Shown here: positions 43,302 through 54,600 of the stretch, piece by piece | Layout of the letters: the number at the start of each line of letters is the position of its first letter | How positions within the stretch are numbered: the first letter of the stretch is position 1 | Source of the DNA: JACJYM01 sp965230495 | GTDB taxonomy: Bacteria > Bacteroidota > Bacteroidia > Chitinophagales > Saprospiraceae | Direction: 5' to 3' | DNA length: 64,000 nt | NCBI GenBank assembly: GCA_965230495.1 | Contig: OZ246004.1 | Coordinates: 806,001-870,000 of the forward strand | Program-made: the position numbers and the translations under genes | Notes under the pieces: generated by a model | What the model was told of the DNA's origin: nothing | Seen by the model: the letters and a program-made list of their open reading frames with translations, nothing else | Databases searched by the model: none

Positions 43302-44234
43302 TTGGATGTTTCCGTAGTCATTCCTTTACTGAACGAAGGTGAATCCTTGCCCGAGTTATATCAATGGATTAAAAGAGTGATGAAAGATAATGGGTTTTCC
43401 TATGAAATCATTTTTGTAGATGATGGAAGTACGGATAACTCATGGTCATTAATTCAGAACTGGTCATCTCAGGACGACCATGTGCATGGGGTTAAATTTA
43501 GAAGAAATTATGGAAAATCTGCAGCACTGCATGTAGGGTTTCAACATGTTAAAGGCGATGTAGTTATCACCATGGATGCAGATTTACAAGATAGTCCTGA
43601 TGAAATTCCAGAGTTGTATACAATGATAAAGGAACAGTCATTTGATTTGGTCTCTGGTTGGAAAAAGAAAAGATTCGATCCATTGTCAAAAACAATTCCA
43701 ACCAAGATATATAATGGTGTAACTGGATGGTTGACGGGAGTGAAGCTCAACGATATGAATTGTGGATTAAAGGCTTACTCTAGAGAAGTAGTAACTTCGA
43801 TAGAGGTCTATGGAGAAATGCACAGGTACATTCCAGTGATAGCGAAATGGGCAGGATTTAAGAAAATAGGAGAAAAAGTAGTTCAGCACCAAGCTAGAAA
43901 ATACGGCGTCACTAAGTTCGGAATGTCAAGGTTTATATATGGCTTTTTGGACTTGTTCTCTATAATGTTTATTGGCAAGTTCGGAAAACGACCGATGCAC
44001 TTTTTTGGGACAATAGGTACTTTCATTTCTTTTATTGGAATTTGCATATTACTGTATTTAAGTGCAGGCAAACTTTTTTGGGATGAAGCGAATATCGACG
44101 ACAGACCCATTTTCTTTCTAGGCATTCTTTCCGTTATTGTTGGTGTACAACTCTTCATAGCTGGTTTTTTGGCTGAGCTGATTTCTAGAAATGCTTCCGA
44201 TAGAAATCAATATAAAATTGAGAAAATTGTCTAA
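43302..44234 (+). CDS. Family 2 glycosyltransferase, DPM1/GtrB-like
   Basis: A 310-residue protein starting at TTG (43302), giving the family N-terminus MDVSVVIPLLNEGESLPELY. It has FVDDGSTDNS and TMDADLQDSPDEI (donor and metal binding DxD), the KFRRNYGKSAA motif and two C-terminal transmembrane helices (about residues 228-252 and 265-290). Such enzymes move a sugar from a nucleotide donor to a polyprenyl-phosphate carrier at the membrane. It follows rpoD by 25 bases; functional link to rpoD is not expected. Confidence 0.88.
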   Translation: MDVSVVIPLLNEGESLPELYQWIKRVMKDNGFSYEIIFVDDGSTDNSWSLIQNWSSQDDHVHGVKFRRNYGKSAALHVGFQHVKGDVVITMDADLQDSPDEIPELYTMIKEQSFDLVSGWKKKRFDPLSKTIPTKIYNGVTGWLTGVKLNDMNCGLKAYSREVVTSIEVYGEMHRYIPVIAKWAGFKKIGEKVVQHQARKYGVTKFGMSRFIYGFLDLFSIMFIGKFGKRPMHFFGTIGTFISFIGICILLYLSAGKLFWDEANIDDRPIFFLGILSVIVGVQLFIAGFLAELISRNASDRNQYKIEKIV

Positions 44235-44392
44235 AGTACTTTGATCAGGGTTTACACTGATTTTTATTACTAAGGGTATGTACCTATTAAATATTTAATC
44301 TTAAGTTAAGATTCTAATTTAATATCAAGAAAAGCTAATTTTATGTGTTGTTATTTCGACTTGTTTTTAAACTGATAGTCGAATAGATTAGA

Positions 44393-47300
44393 ATGGAAGA
44401 AAATCTTAAAAATAAAAATACTACAAGAAAGAAATCCTGGTGGTTTCGGATTCTTAAATTTGTATTTTACTTTTTCTTTTTTATTCTTTTTCTGATTTTT
44501 TTGTTAAATCTTTCTCCTGTTCAAAATCTTATTGTCAAAAAGGTAGCCTCTGATTTAAGCAATCAATTGGACGCCAATGTTGACTTAGATCATGTAAACA
44601 TTAGTTTGACTAAAGGTATTGTTCTTGAAAATTTTAGCATTGCGGAAGAAAAAGATACACTGATTTCATGTAAACAGTTTAGTGTCTCTCTAAAGAATAA
44701 CCTTCTCAATATTTTAAGGGGAAGTTTGAGTATCAATTCGATTGGTGTAGAAGGGGCTTCTCTTCATATCGTAACCGCTTCAAATGAAAATGTCTCCAAC
44801 TTAGGAAAATTACTTTCGAAGCTCTCATCAGGAGAAGGTGGCGAGCCTGGAGACCCCATTACACTCGATGTTTCTGAAATCGTCGTTGAAGAGGTTAAGC
44901 TGACGATTGAATCCCAAAATAAAGGAACTATTGCTATTTACGAATTATCTAAAGCGATTCTTGAGTTTGACGAGCTTGATTTGGCTAATAACGTTTTTGA
45001 TGTAGATCGATTAATATTAGACCATCCAGTTATTAAATTTCGGAGGGTAGACGAAGATTATTCTAAAGATGTAGTAGGAGTAGAGCCGGAAATTTCTATA
45101 GATTCGCTACATATTCCATTGAATTTTAGTGTCGATTTGATTGATATATGCGGTGGAGTGATTAGTTATGATAATGAATTGTATCCACATAGAAAAGAAT
45201 ACGGTTTTGACAGGAATCATTTTCGGTTAGATTATTTAAATGTTTTTCTTGATAATGTGCATTATCAAGAAGGGGATACTCTTGGATTTAACCTTGAGAG
45301 ATTTGATTTTGTTGATGATAAAGGGTTTGAGATGCCAAGGTTGGCCATTCTGAACTTTCAGGCAAATAACAGTAGTTTGTCAACTGAAAAACTACTTATT
45401 GAAACTATGAATTCGGAATTTGAAAATAGCATTGATGTTAAGTATAAATCTCCGGAAGATTTATTTTCGTTGAGTAATAGAATGTTAGCAAAAATTGATT
45501 GTACCAACTCTAAAATAAATGTTTCGGAACTGGCATATTTTATTCCCGGATTTAGTACGTCTAAGTTCTATCTTCAGAACAAAGGTTTGGAGATAACTTG
45601 GAGTGGGAAGATCAGCGGTAGGCCGAAAAGCTTTTCGGGAAGAAACTTTGAACTTGCTGTAGGTGAACGATTGAAGCTCGATGGTAACTTCAGTACAAGA
45701 AATATTAATGATTTTGAGAATACTTTGCTCAATCTGAATATCAAGAGTTTGAATACCTCGATTTCTTTTCTTCGTGAGTTAATTCCCGAATTTAACCCTC
45801 CGAACAATTTTGATAAATTAGGACAATTTGAATTCTCAGGTCGTTTTGATGGCTTTTTCAAAGATTTTGTAGCTTTTGGAACATTGGATACCAAAATAGG
45901 CCTGGCCAAAATGGATATGAGACTAGATGTTAAAGAGGGGGTAGAGAGAGGAAAATACTCTGGAGAAATAGACTTAATTGATTTTGATTTAGGAGTGTGG
46001 AGCGATAATCCTAAATTAGGTTTAGTCAACTTTTCATCCAAAGTTGATGAGGGCGTGGGACTTACTTCAAAGAATGCTTCAGCAGACTTACTAGCCAAGG
46101 TTAACTCTCTTATGTACAACAATTATAATTACAAAGATTTTGTACTCGACGGATATCTTGAAAACAATAAGTTTAATGGATCATTTGTAATAAATGACGA
46201 GAATTTAAATGTTATTTTTGATGGAAATATAGACGCCTCTCAGGAAAAACCTATTCTTAATTTTACATCTAAAATTAATCAATTAGATTTTGAGGAATTG
46301 AATTTTTCTAACTCACCCCTTAGTTTTAAGGGAGATTTGGATGTTAATCTTGTTGGAAGTAATATAGATGATATAGTTGGAGACCTAAGAGGAAAGAATT
46401 TCTTCATTACAAAGAATGACTCTCTTTATACTTTTGATAGTTTGATTGTTAAAAGTCTTGAGATGGGTAGTAATGTTAGGAAGCTTAACATAAAAAGTGA
46501 CTTTGGGAGCTTAGGAATGGAGGGAGATTTTAAATTATCCAATTTTGGGAATAGTTTGAAAAAAATATTTGAGGTTAACTATAAGTATCCAGCAGAGATT
46601 TTGAAAATACATGCACAGGATATTGTTGAACCAGAATCCTATCGTTTTGATTTGGAAATATCGGATAGTAAAAATGTATTTGATTTACTAGGAATAGGAG
46701 GTCTGAGTTTGAAAAATTTTAAAGCTAAAGGAGGCCTTAATACGATTCGCAATGAATTAGATTTTGCGGTTAATACTCCATTGATAAGTATTAAGGATAA
46801 TTTGCTTCATGACGTTCAAATATTAGCGAATTCATCTAACGAAAAAGGGGATATCCTTATTAGTATTGATTCCAGTAGAGTATTGGGAGTTGATCTTAAT
46901 ACGATCGACATGCAAGCGAAACTTTATAGTGATACCGCGTCTATCTTATTTACAACCTTTAATTTAACTGATTCTATCGAACGTTTTGATCTACTTACAA
47001 CTATAGTTCCGCATGAAAAAGGTTACGAAGTGAAGTTTCAAGATGAAGAATTAATGCTCTATGGAAAGAAATGGAAGCTAAACCCTGATAATAAGGTAGT
47101 CTTCGGAAAAAATTACCACGAAATATCTAACTTACAATTAACTGATTCTAAGAGATTTGTTGAAATAGGTGATGTAAATAATGCGGGATTGGATGTTAGA
47201 CTTAAAGATTTTGAAGTAGAGATGTTAAACCCTATCATCAATTATGATAAAATGGACTTTTCAGGGAAGGGGCAGCTGAGCATCAATATTGACAATCTTT

Positions 47301-49207
47301 ATATTGATAATTTCGAACTTACAGGTAATGCCTTGGTTCCAAACTTTTTTATAAATGGAGATTCATACGGAGCGTTAGAACTGGATGTTACCAGAAGAAA
47401 ATCACAGCCCATTGAAGCTTTGTTTAGTTTAAGAAAGGATGATATGCAGTTGAAAGCGGATGCATATTATTCATTGGATAGTAAAAAATTAAATTCTACT
47501 GTAAAGGCAAAAAGTTTTCCGTTGAAGATTTTTGAATATATGCTTTATGAGGGTATTACTGAAACTGTCGGTACTGTAGATGTAGATGCCGAAGTAAGTG
47601 GTCCCGTTGATAATTTGGACATATCTGGTGGTGGAATAATCAATGATGGCGGTGTAAAGATTATATATCTAGGAACGAAGTATTTTTTCGACAATCAGCG
47701 AATAAAACTAACAGAGCAAAAAATTGACATGACCGGAGCCATAATCAAAGATGAATTAGGGGGAGAAGGAGTGGTAACCGGAGGATTGGTTCATAACGTT
47801 TTTAGGGATTTCAGAGTCGACGCCAATATCACTGGACAAGACGTTTTAGTGCTTAATACTACAAAAGAAGATAATCCGGTTTATTACGGTAGGGGGAAAG
47901 GAGAAATTTCAGTAGATTTTGGAGGAGAATCTTTCAGTCAAGTCGATATGAAAATTGTAGCTAAGACAGGACCAGGTTCAGAACTTAGTATCCCAATTGA
48001 AGAGACCCAACTCGGTACTGAAGAAAGTTTTATCAAGTTCGTAACACAGGAAGATGTAGACAATGCATTTAAGGTAAAGGATGAGGAGGAATTTAAAATT
48101 GAAGGATTGTCAATTGAGATGAATCTCAGTCTGACGGACGATCTTAAGGTCAATCTAATCTTTGATGAGGAAAGAGGAGATATAATTAGTGGTAACGGAA
48201 ATGGAGATTTGCGAGTAGTAATCAATAGAATAGGAGATTTTGATATTTTCGGAGAATACGAAATTCAAGAAGGACAATATCTTTTTACAGCGTTGGGACT
48301 TGTCAATAAATATTTTACCGTAAGAAATGGAGGTAAGGTGATTTGGACTGGAGACCCAATTAATGCAACTCTTGATATCAAAGCAGATTATTCTACGCGT
48401 AGTTCGTTAAGTTCGTTTATTGCCGGGTTTAATGCCGATGGAGGAGATGCTTTTGATCGTGCAGCTAGGGCGTCCCATGAAGTAGATTTAATACTTAATT
48501 TAGGTGGGACACTTTATAGTCCAGAGATACAGTTTGATATGGATTTTCCAAATCTTACTTCTGGAGAATTGAAGACTGCAGTTGAAAACAAAATGATTCA
48601 GTTAAGAGAGAATGTAAATGAGTTGAATAATCAAGTAGTAGGTTTAATAGTATTTAATTCTTTCATTCCGAGTTCTGCTTTGGGCCCAGATTTTGCCTCA
48701 CAGTCGTTTTTACAAAGTGCTGGAATAAGCACACTTAGTGAATTTTTATCAAGTCAGGTATCTCAGATTGTTACTAGTTTCTTGTCAGCATCCTTGGAAG
48801 AAAATGGACTTATATCGGATATAGATTTTGATATCAATGTAAGGAATACGGGACTACTAGGAGTTGACGCCAGTAATTCAATTGCACCTAATGAAATAGA
48901 AGTAAGACTAAATAATAAATTCAGGTTTTTGGATGAGAGATTGGAGTTTCAAGTAGGAGGAAACTATGTAAGAGAATCAGCTTTTCAAAATCAAAACTAT
49001 ATCGTACCAGACTTTGTAATACAATACTATTTGACAGAAGATAGAAAGCTAAAACTTCGCCTATACGGCAAGTATGATTATGATGTAATCGAAAATTTTG
49101 ACAGTAGAAATCAGAAATACGGCCTTGGATTAGGATATAGCACAGAATTTGGAAGTTTATACACGCTTAAAAAAGTTATTTCTGAAAAGGTGGTCAAAGA
49201 AAACTAA
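44393..49207 (+). CDS. tamB: Translocation and assembly module protein TamB
   Basis: A 1,604-residue AsmA/TamB-family protein. One N-terminal transmembrane anchor (about 18-42, WFRILKFVFYFFFFILFLIF) is followed by very long repeated beta-strand modules in the periplasm, and the C-terminal DUF490 region (about 1150-1600) with GDFDIFGEYEIQEGQYLFT and a final strand-rich end. TamB spans the periplasm and is implicated in lipid transport or insertion of outer-membrane proteins. Full length for the family in Bacteroidota. Confidence 0.9.
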   Translation: MEENLKNKNTTRKKSWWFRILKFVFYFFFFILFLIFLLNLSPVQNLIVKKVASDLSNQLDANVDLDHVNISLTKGIVLENFSIAEEKDTLISCKQFSVSLKNNLLNILRGSLSINSIGVEGASLHIVTASNENVSNLGKLLSKLSSGEGGEPGDPITLDVSEIVVEEVKLTIESQNKGTIAIYELSKAILEFDELDLANNVFDVDRLILDHPVIKFRRVDEDYSKDVVGVEPEISIDSLHIPLNFSVDLIDICGGVISYDNELYPHRKEYGFDRNHFRLDYLNVFLDNVHYQEGDTLGFNLERFDFVDDKGFEMPRLAILNFQANNSSLSTEKLLIETMNSEFENSIDVKYKSPEDLFSLSNRMLAKIDCTNSKINVSELAYFIPGFSTSKFYLQNKGLEITWSGKISGRPKSFSGRNFELAVGERLKLDGNFSTRNINDFENTLLNLNIKSLNTSISFLRELIPEFNPPNNFDKLGQFEFSGRFDGFFKDFVAFGTLDTKIGLAKMDMRLDVKEGVERGKYSGEIDLIDFDLGVWSDNPKLGLVNFSSKVDEGVGLTSKNASADLLAKVNSLMYNNYNYKDFVLDGYLENNKFNGSFVINDENLNVIFDGNIDASQEKPILNFTSKINQLDFEELNFSNSPLSFKGDLDVNLVGSNIDDIVGDLRGKNFFITKNDSLYTFDSLIVKSLEMGSNVRKLNIKSDFGSLGMEGDFKLSNFGNSLKKIFEVNYKYPAEILKIHAQDIVEPESYRFDLEISDSKNVFDLLGIGGLSLKNFKAKGGLNTIRNELDFAVNTPLISIKDNLLHDVQILANSSNEKGDILISIDSSRVLGVDLNTIDMQAKLYSDTASILFTTFNLTDSIERFDLLTTIVPHEKGYEVKFQDEELMLYGKKWKLNPDNKVVFGKNYHEISNLQLTDSKRFVEIGDVNNAGLDVRLKDFEVEMLNPIINYDKMDFSGKGQLSINIDNLYIDNFELTGNALVPNFFINGDSYGALELDVTRRKSQPIEALFSLRKDDMQLKADAYYSLDSKKLNSTVKAKSFPLKIFEYMLYEGITETVGTVDVDAEVSGPVDNLDISGGGIINDGGVKIIYLGTKYFFDNQRIKLTEQKIDMTGAIIKDELGGEGVVTGGLVHNVFRDFRVDANITGQDVLVLNTTKEDNPVYYGRGKGEISVDFGGESFSQVDMKIVAKTGPGSELSIPIEETQLGTEESFIKFVTQEDVDNAFKVKDEEEFKIEGLSIEMNLSLTDDLKVNLIFDEERGDIISGNGNGDLRVVINRIGDFDIFGEYEIQEGQYLFTALGLVNKYFTVRNGGKVIWTGDPINATLDIKADYSTRSSLSSFIAGFNADGGDAFDRAARASHEVDLILNLGGTLYSPEIQFDMDFPNLTSGELKTAVENKMIQLRENVNELNNQVVGLIVFNSFIPSSALGPDFASQSFLQSAGISTLSEFLSSQVSQIVTSFLSASLEENGLISDIDFDINVRNTGLLGVDASNSIAPNEIEVRLNNKFRFLDERLEFQVGGNYVRESAFQNQNYIVPDFVIQYYLTEDRKLKLRLYGKYDYDVIENFDSRNQKYGLGLGYSTEFGSLYTLKKVISEKVVKEN

Positions 49208-49225
49208 TCCACTCCTTCATTGTTC

Positions 49226-49233
49226 ATACCTTT
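49226..49233 (+). promoter_or_regulatory. Putative -7 box of mutS2
   Basis: TACCTTTG fits the TANNTTTG consensus, 21 bases before the mutS2 start codon. The upstream -33 position falls in the end of tamB and shows no good TTTG, so it is a weak call. Confidence 0.3.
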
Positions 49234-49254
49234 GTACAATTATAAATTCTTGTA

Positions 49255-51633
49255 ATGTATCGATTTTCCTCAGAATATTTTAAGAAGATAGAGTTTGATA
49301 AGGTTAGAGAATTGTTGGTCGACAAGTGTTTATCACCTTTAGCATCATTTTATTTTCATGATCTAGAACCTTTTACTGATCTTGGAGTAATCAAAACTTT
49401 GCTTAAAGAAGTTGTTGAATATCGTCATGCGGAAGAAATACATGAGTCAATACCGTTACGACCATATGAGTCAGTAGAGGATGATATACCATTATTAAAA
49501 AAGGATGGTTTTGTATTAGAGATAAGTAGTATCAGAAGAATTTATCACTTAGTAAGTGGAGGAAATGATATTCTTGAATATTTTCAAGAAGCTCAGATAG
49601 AAACATTACCGAATATCTACAATATAGTTAGAGAATTGGAAATCGATCAACAATTATGTAAAGAAATTGATCGTGTATTGGATGATCAGGGAAATGTAAA
49701 ACCTAATGCTTCTCCGAGACTTCAAAAAGTATCTCGGATGATCCAGAATAAGGAAAGAGAACTGGATAAAGTCTTTGCTCAAGAATTAGCTTTTTATCAG
49801 GCCAAAGGGTTTCTATCCGATACTAAAGAAAGTCTTAGGAATGGTAGGAGAGTTTTTACAGTCAATGCTGAGTATAAGAGACAGATAGAAGGATTGATTC
49901 ATGACGAATCAGCTACCGGTAAGACTGTTTTTATCGAATCGGCACCTCTAATTAGTATCAATAATGAAATTTTCAATTTATACACAGAGAGAAAAAAAGA
50001 AGTTTACAAAATTCTTAAGGATTTATGTAAGTTCTTAAGACCGCATGCGGATTTGTTTTTGGAATTACAGAATATACATGTTAAGCTTGATACGATTCGG
50101 GCCAAAATGATTTTGGCCAAAGAGATGAATGCTAAGCGTCCAAAAATTGGAAAGAGGGTTAAATTTAAGTTCAACGAAGCCTATAACCCACTTTTGTTTT
50201 TGAAGAACGAAAGGACTGGAGATAGAACAGTTCCTTTTGATTTAGAACTATATGGTAAGAATAAAGTGGTGGTGTTAAGTGGACCTAATGCTGGAGGGAA
50301 ATCTATCACTTTAAAATCTGTAGCTCTACTTCAAGTAATGTTACAAAGTGGTTTATTGATTCCTGTAAGTGAGGATTCGGAGTTTGGAGTGTTTCATAAT
50401 TTTTTTGCAGATATAGGTGACCAACAAAGTTTGGAGGATGATTTGAGTACTTATAGTTCTCATCTTAAAAATATGAAAGATATTTTGGATAACGCTGATC
50501 ATCGAAGTTTAATAGTAATAGATGAATTTGGTTCTGGGACTGATCCCAAGATTGGTGGAGCTATTGCTGAATCTATCTTAAAAGAAATAGTTGAAAAGAG
50601 GAGTTTTTGTGTGGTTACTACACATTATTCTAATTTAAAGTTCTTTGCTTATAAGACGAAAGGAGTGATAAATGCCAGTATGGAGTTTGATCAAGAAGAA
50701 TTTCAACCTACCTATAGTTTAATTGTTGGAAAGCCGGGAAGTAGTTTTGCTTTTGAGATAGCTCAAAAAAGCGGCCTTCCTCCTCATGTATTGAAATATG
50801 CTCGTAAAAGAACAGGTAAGGAAGAGCTTGCCCTGGATCAGATATTGGTAAGCCTCCAGTCTGAAAGACAAGAAATTGAATTGAAAATGGCAGATGTGTT
50901 AAGTAAAGAGGATAAACTTGATCAACTTATTAGGACATACGATGCCTTGCATAGAGAAGTAGAGTACAATAGAAAACAACTGAAGCTTGAGCGACAACAG
51001 TCTAGATTGGAGTTGTCACAAGAGAAGAAAAAGCAAACTAAGGAACTCATTAACAGGTTCAAAAACATCAAGAATAGTGAACAAATAGAGAGAATTAGAA
51101 ATGAAGCGAAAGAAGAGGAAAAGGATATAACAAGTCAGTTAAATAATATAAAAGAAGAAATCTTTCTCGAAGACCAAAAAACGGGAAACTTAGACTTTCA
51201 AGTGGGCTCAAGAGTTCGAATGAGAGGAGGGAATGGAGAAGGAATTATTTTGCAACTTGATAAGTCAAAAGCCGAAATTGAGATGGGGATGATGAAAATA
51301 TGGGTGCCTATTATTGAATTGCTTCCTGTGGAGGAATCAAAAATTCAAAGGAAAAGTACAAATATAAGGAGACATATTCCTGTAGATTCTGACTTTGAAA
51401 CGAAATTAGATATTAGAGGATATAGTATGCAAGAGGCGGCTGAATTCTTGGAAAAGTTTCTTGACGATGCTTTGATTAATGACGCTTACGAATTGACGAT
51501 TATACACGGAGTGGGTAGTGGAGTTCTTAAGAAATTAGTTAATCAAAAAACAAAAGAATATAAGGATATTAAGAGAAAATGGCACCCGGAACCAGATCAG
51601 GGAGGGGAAGGAGTGACCATGATCCAATTGTAA
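49255..51633 (+). CDS. mutS2: MutS2 family ATPase with Smr domain
   Basis: A 792-residue protein. The MutS core ATPase has Walker A GPNAGGKS (near 343-350), Walker B VIDEFGSGTDP near 422, and the STYSSHLKNMKDIL and TTHYSNLKFFAYK segments. A coiled-coil region (about 520-640) and a C-terminal Smr nuclease domain (from about 718, LDIRGYSMQEAAEFLEKFL and IIHGVGSGVLKKLV) follow. MutS2 lacks the mismatch-recognition domain; it acts on recombination intermediates or in ribosome rescue rather than mismatch repair. Full-length and intact. Confidence 0.93.
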   Translation: MYRFSSEYFKKIEFDKVRELLVDKCLSPLASFYFHDLEPFTDLGVIKTLLKEVVEYRHAEEIHESIPLRPYESVEDDIPLLKKDGFVLEISSIRRIYHLVSGGNDILEYFQEAQIETLPNIYNIVRELEIDQQLCKEIDRVLDDQGNVKPNASPRLQKVSRMIQNKERELDKVFAQELAFYQAKGFLSDTKESLRNGRRVFTVNAEYKRQIEGLIHDESATGKTVFIESAPLISINNEIFNLYTERKKEVYKILKDLCKFLRPHADLFLELQNIHVKLDTIRAKMILAKEMNAKRPKIGKRVKFKFNEAYNPLLFLKNERTGDRTVPFDLELYGKNKVVVLSGPNAGGKSITLKSVALLQVMLQSGLLIPVSEDSEFGVFHNFFADIGDQQSLEDDLSTYSSHLKNMKDILDNADHRSLIVIDEFGSGTDPKIGGAIAESILKEIVEKRSFCVVTTHYSNLKFFAYKTKGVINASMEFDQEEFQPTYSLIVGKPGSSFAFEIAQKSGLPPHVLKYARKRTGKEELALDQILVSLQSERQEIELKMADVLSKEDKLDQLIRTYDALHREVEYNRKQLKLERQQSRLELSQEKKKQTKELINRFKNIKNSEQIERIRNEAKEEEKDITSQLNNIKEEIFLEDQKTGNLDFQVGSRVRMRGGNGEGIILQLDKSKAEIEMGMMKIWVPIIELLPVEESKIQRKSTNIRRHIPVDSDFETKLDIRGYSMQEAAEFLEKFLDDALINDAYELTIIHGVGSGVLKKLVNQKTKEYKDIKRKWHPEPDQGGEGVTMIQL

Positions 51634-51690
51634 TTAGTATCAGATAAAATGTATATATTAGTGTCACTAAAACAATAAGTGTTATAGAAT

Positions 51691-54600
51691 ATGAGATTAT
51701 TTGTCGCTTTTTTGCTTGCTGCTTTTATACTACCAGTCACTTCGTTTGGTCAATACGTGAGTTTAGACCCTACTTCGGCTTCAGGAGATGATCAGGTAAC
51801 ACTTTATTTCAATGCTTCTGAAGGTAACGCAGAGTTAGAAGGAGTAGAAAGTGTTTATGTGCATCATGGTGTTGTAACTGATTCTCCAAACGGCACCGAT
51901 TGGCAGTATGTTAAGGGTAATTGGGGAAAGGATGATGGAATAGGAAAAATGACTAAAGTCGAAGGAGAAAATAATTTATGGAAGATAGATTTACAGCCTA
52001 GTATAAGATCTTATTTTGATGTACCTGAAAATGAGAATATTTTCAGATTATCATGTGTGTTTAGATCAGCGGACGGATCTGCTAAAGGAACGTCTGCAGC
52101 CGGACAGTATGGGTGGGGTACTATAGAAAACAATCTAGATGTCTATATTGATTTAAACATTCAGAATTATATCACACTTGAAAATCCCTTGGGTACTGAA
52201 TCATATCTTAATGAAGGCGAAAGTCTGAATATCAGAGCTTCTGCCTCTGATGAAGTATCTGAAATGAGTATATCCATTGATGAAGGTAATGGATTTGTAC
52301 TTAAATCAATGATTAGCAGTGGTAGTTCAATTGATTATAATTATAGCACTAATGAATCGCTAACTATAACTATCAAGATTGAAGCGGTGATCAATGGAGA
52401 ACCCTTAGAAATTGTTAGAGATCATAATATAATAATTAAAAAATCACCTTCAGTCTTGGCTTTGCCCGATAATGTAGTAGCAGGAATTAATTATCATGAG
52501 GATGCTACAAAGGCAACATTGGTATTGGAAGCACCGGAGAAACAATTTGTTCATGTAGTTGGTGATTTTAATAACTGGATAGTTAATGACGACTATCTCA
52601 TGAATATAACACCTGATGGAAGATATCACTGGTTAGAATTATCCCAGTTAGAGCAGGGCTTAGAGTATGTCTTTCAATACTGGGTTGACGGAGAAATAAA
52701 GATTGCAGATCCTTATGCCGACAAAATTGCAGATCCTTGGAATGATCAGTATATTGAAGAGTCTGTCTACCCAAATTTGTTAGAATATGACAGAACGGAA
52801 TTCGGTATTGCATCGATACTTCAGACTGGACAAGAGGAGTTTATTTGGGATGCTATAGAGGATAGCTGGCAACGTCCTGATATTGATAATCTGGTGATAT
52901 ATGAACTACATATAAGAGATTTTATTGAGGATCATAGTTACACAACATTAATTGATACGCTGGATTATCTTAAAAATTTAGGTGTTGAAGCCATAGAGTT
53001 AATGCCCGTCTCTGAATTTGAAGGAAATGATTCATGGGGATACAACCCTTCGTTTTACTTTGCTCCGGATAAGTATTATGGTACCAAAGATCATCTTAAA
53101 ATGTTTATTCAAGAAGCTCATAAAAAGGGAATGGCGGTGATCTTGGATATAGTATTGAACCATGCTTTCGGCCAGAATCCGATGGTGCAATTATATTTTG
53201 ACAAAAGTTCTGGTAAACCGGAATCTAATAATCCTTGGTTTAATAGGGAATACATCGGACCTTTTGAATGGGGATATGATTTTAACCATGAAAGTGAATA
53301 CACAAAGGAATTTATAGATAGAGTCAATACTTACTGGATTGAAGAATTTCATTTTGATGGATTTCGTTTTGATTTCACTAAAGGGATGACAAATTATGCT
53401 CCAAATGGAAACATAGATGGTTTTGATCAGTCACGAATAGATATTCTTAAGAGAATGTCTGATGTAATATGGGATGTTGATCCTGAGACCTATATTATTT
53501 TAGAACATTGGGGTCCTTATCAAGAAGAACAGGTGTTAGCTGCTCATGGATGCAAAATGTGGAGAAATAAGAGTTATGATTTTGTACCTGCGACCATTGG
53601 TAGTAATGGTGCAAATTTTGATGGAATATTTGATCAATCTCATGTATCCTTTTTTGATAGTCACGATGAACGAAGAATAGCGGAACATTGCCTAACTGAA
53701 GGAGTAGCTCAAGGTGATTTGGATATAAAGAGAGAAGAATTAATGTATGAAAGAGTTAAAATGGCTGCGGCCTTTAATCTATTAGCTCCAGGGCCAAAAA
53801 TGATCTGGCAGTTTGATGAACTTGGTTACGATATAGACATTAATTTTAATGGAAGAACAGGCAGAAAACCTTATCCATGGGGAGCGAATGGATTGGGTTA
53901 TTATGAGGACGAACTAAGGCAAAATATCTACAAGACATATCAAGGTGTTTTGGATGTAAGAAAACAAATAGGAGCAGAAAGTTTATATCAATCTAATGCA
54001 AATCATAAATTAACAGGGTGGGCCAAAAGATATAGCTATGATACGGATAATATAGATATGGTTCTTATTGGAAATTTTGCTCTTTCCAATCAAAATTTAA
54101 ACCCTGAATTTTCACAAACCGGAACTTGGTATGACTATTTTTCTGGCGAAGAAATTCTGGTTGATAATGTAAAGGAACCTTTATCACTAAAACCCGGAGA
54201 ATGGCATATATTTACTTCGGAGAGATTGTCTGATGGCATTCCTGGTGTGGTAGAAATATATAGTAACCCAGTCAATATTAGTCCTTCAAGCTTTACCATT
54301 CATGATGATATAACTATTGTTTTTGACGCAAGAAAGGCTTTTCCTGATGGTACGGATGGACTTGTTGGAGTAGATAAGGTATACATGCACGCTGGTCTAG
54401 TTGTAAATGACCCAAACTCTAAAGAATTAAGTTATGAGGTTGGAAATCTGATAGATGATGGAGTAGGAGAGATGTCTTATATAGTGGATGATAAATGGCA
54501 AATAAAGCTTAAAATATCTGATTATTTTAATGTGGATGAATCTAACGATGTATTTCGAATTGGAATGTATTTTAGAGATAAGGACAATGTGAATTTAGGT

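Noticed and set aside
45574..46122. 182-residue open frame on the minus strand inside tamB
   Set aside because: Antisense shadow of a strongly supported gene; composition mirrors the tamB codons.
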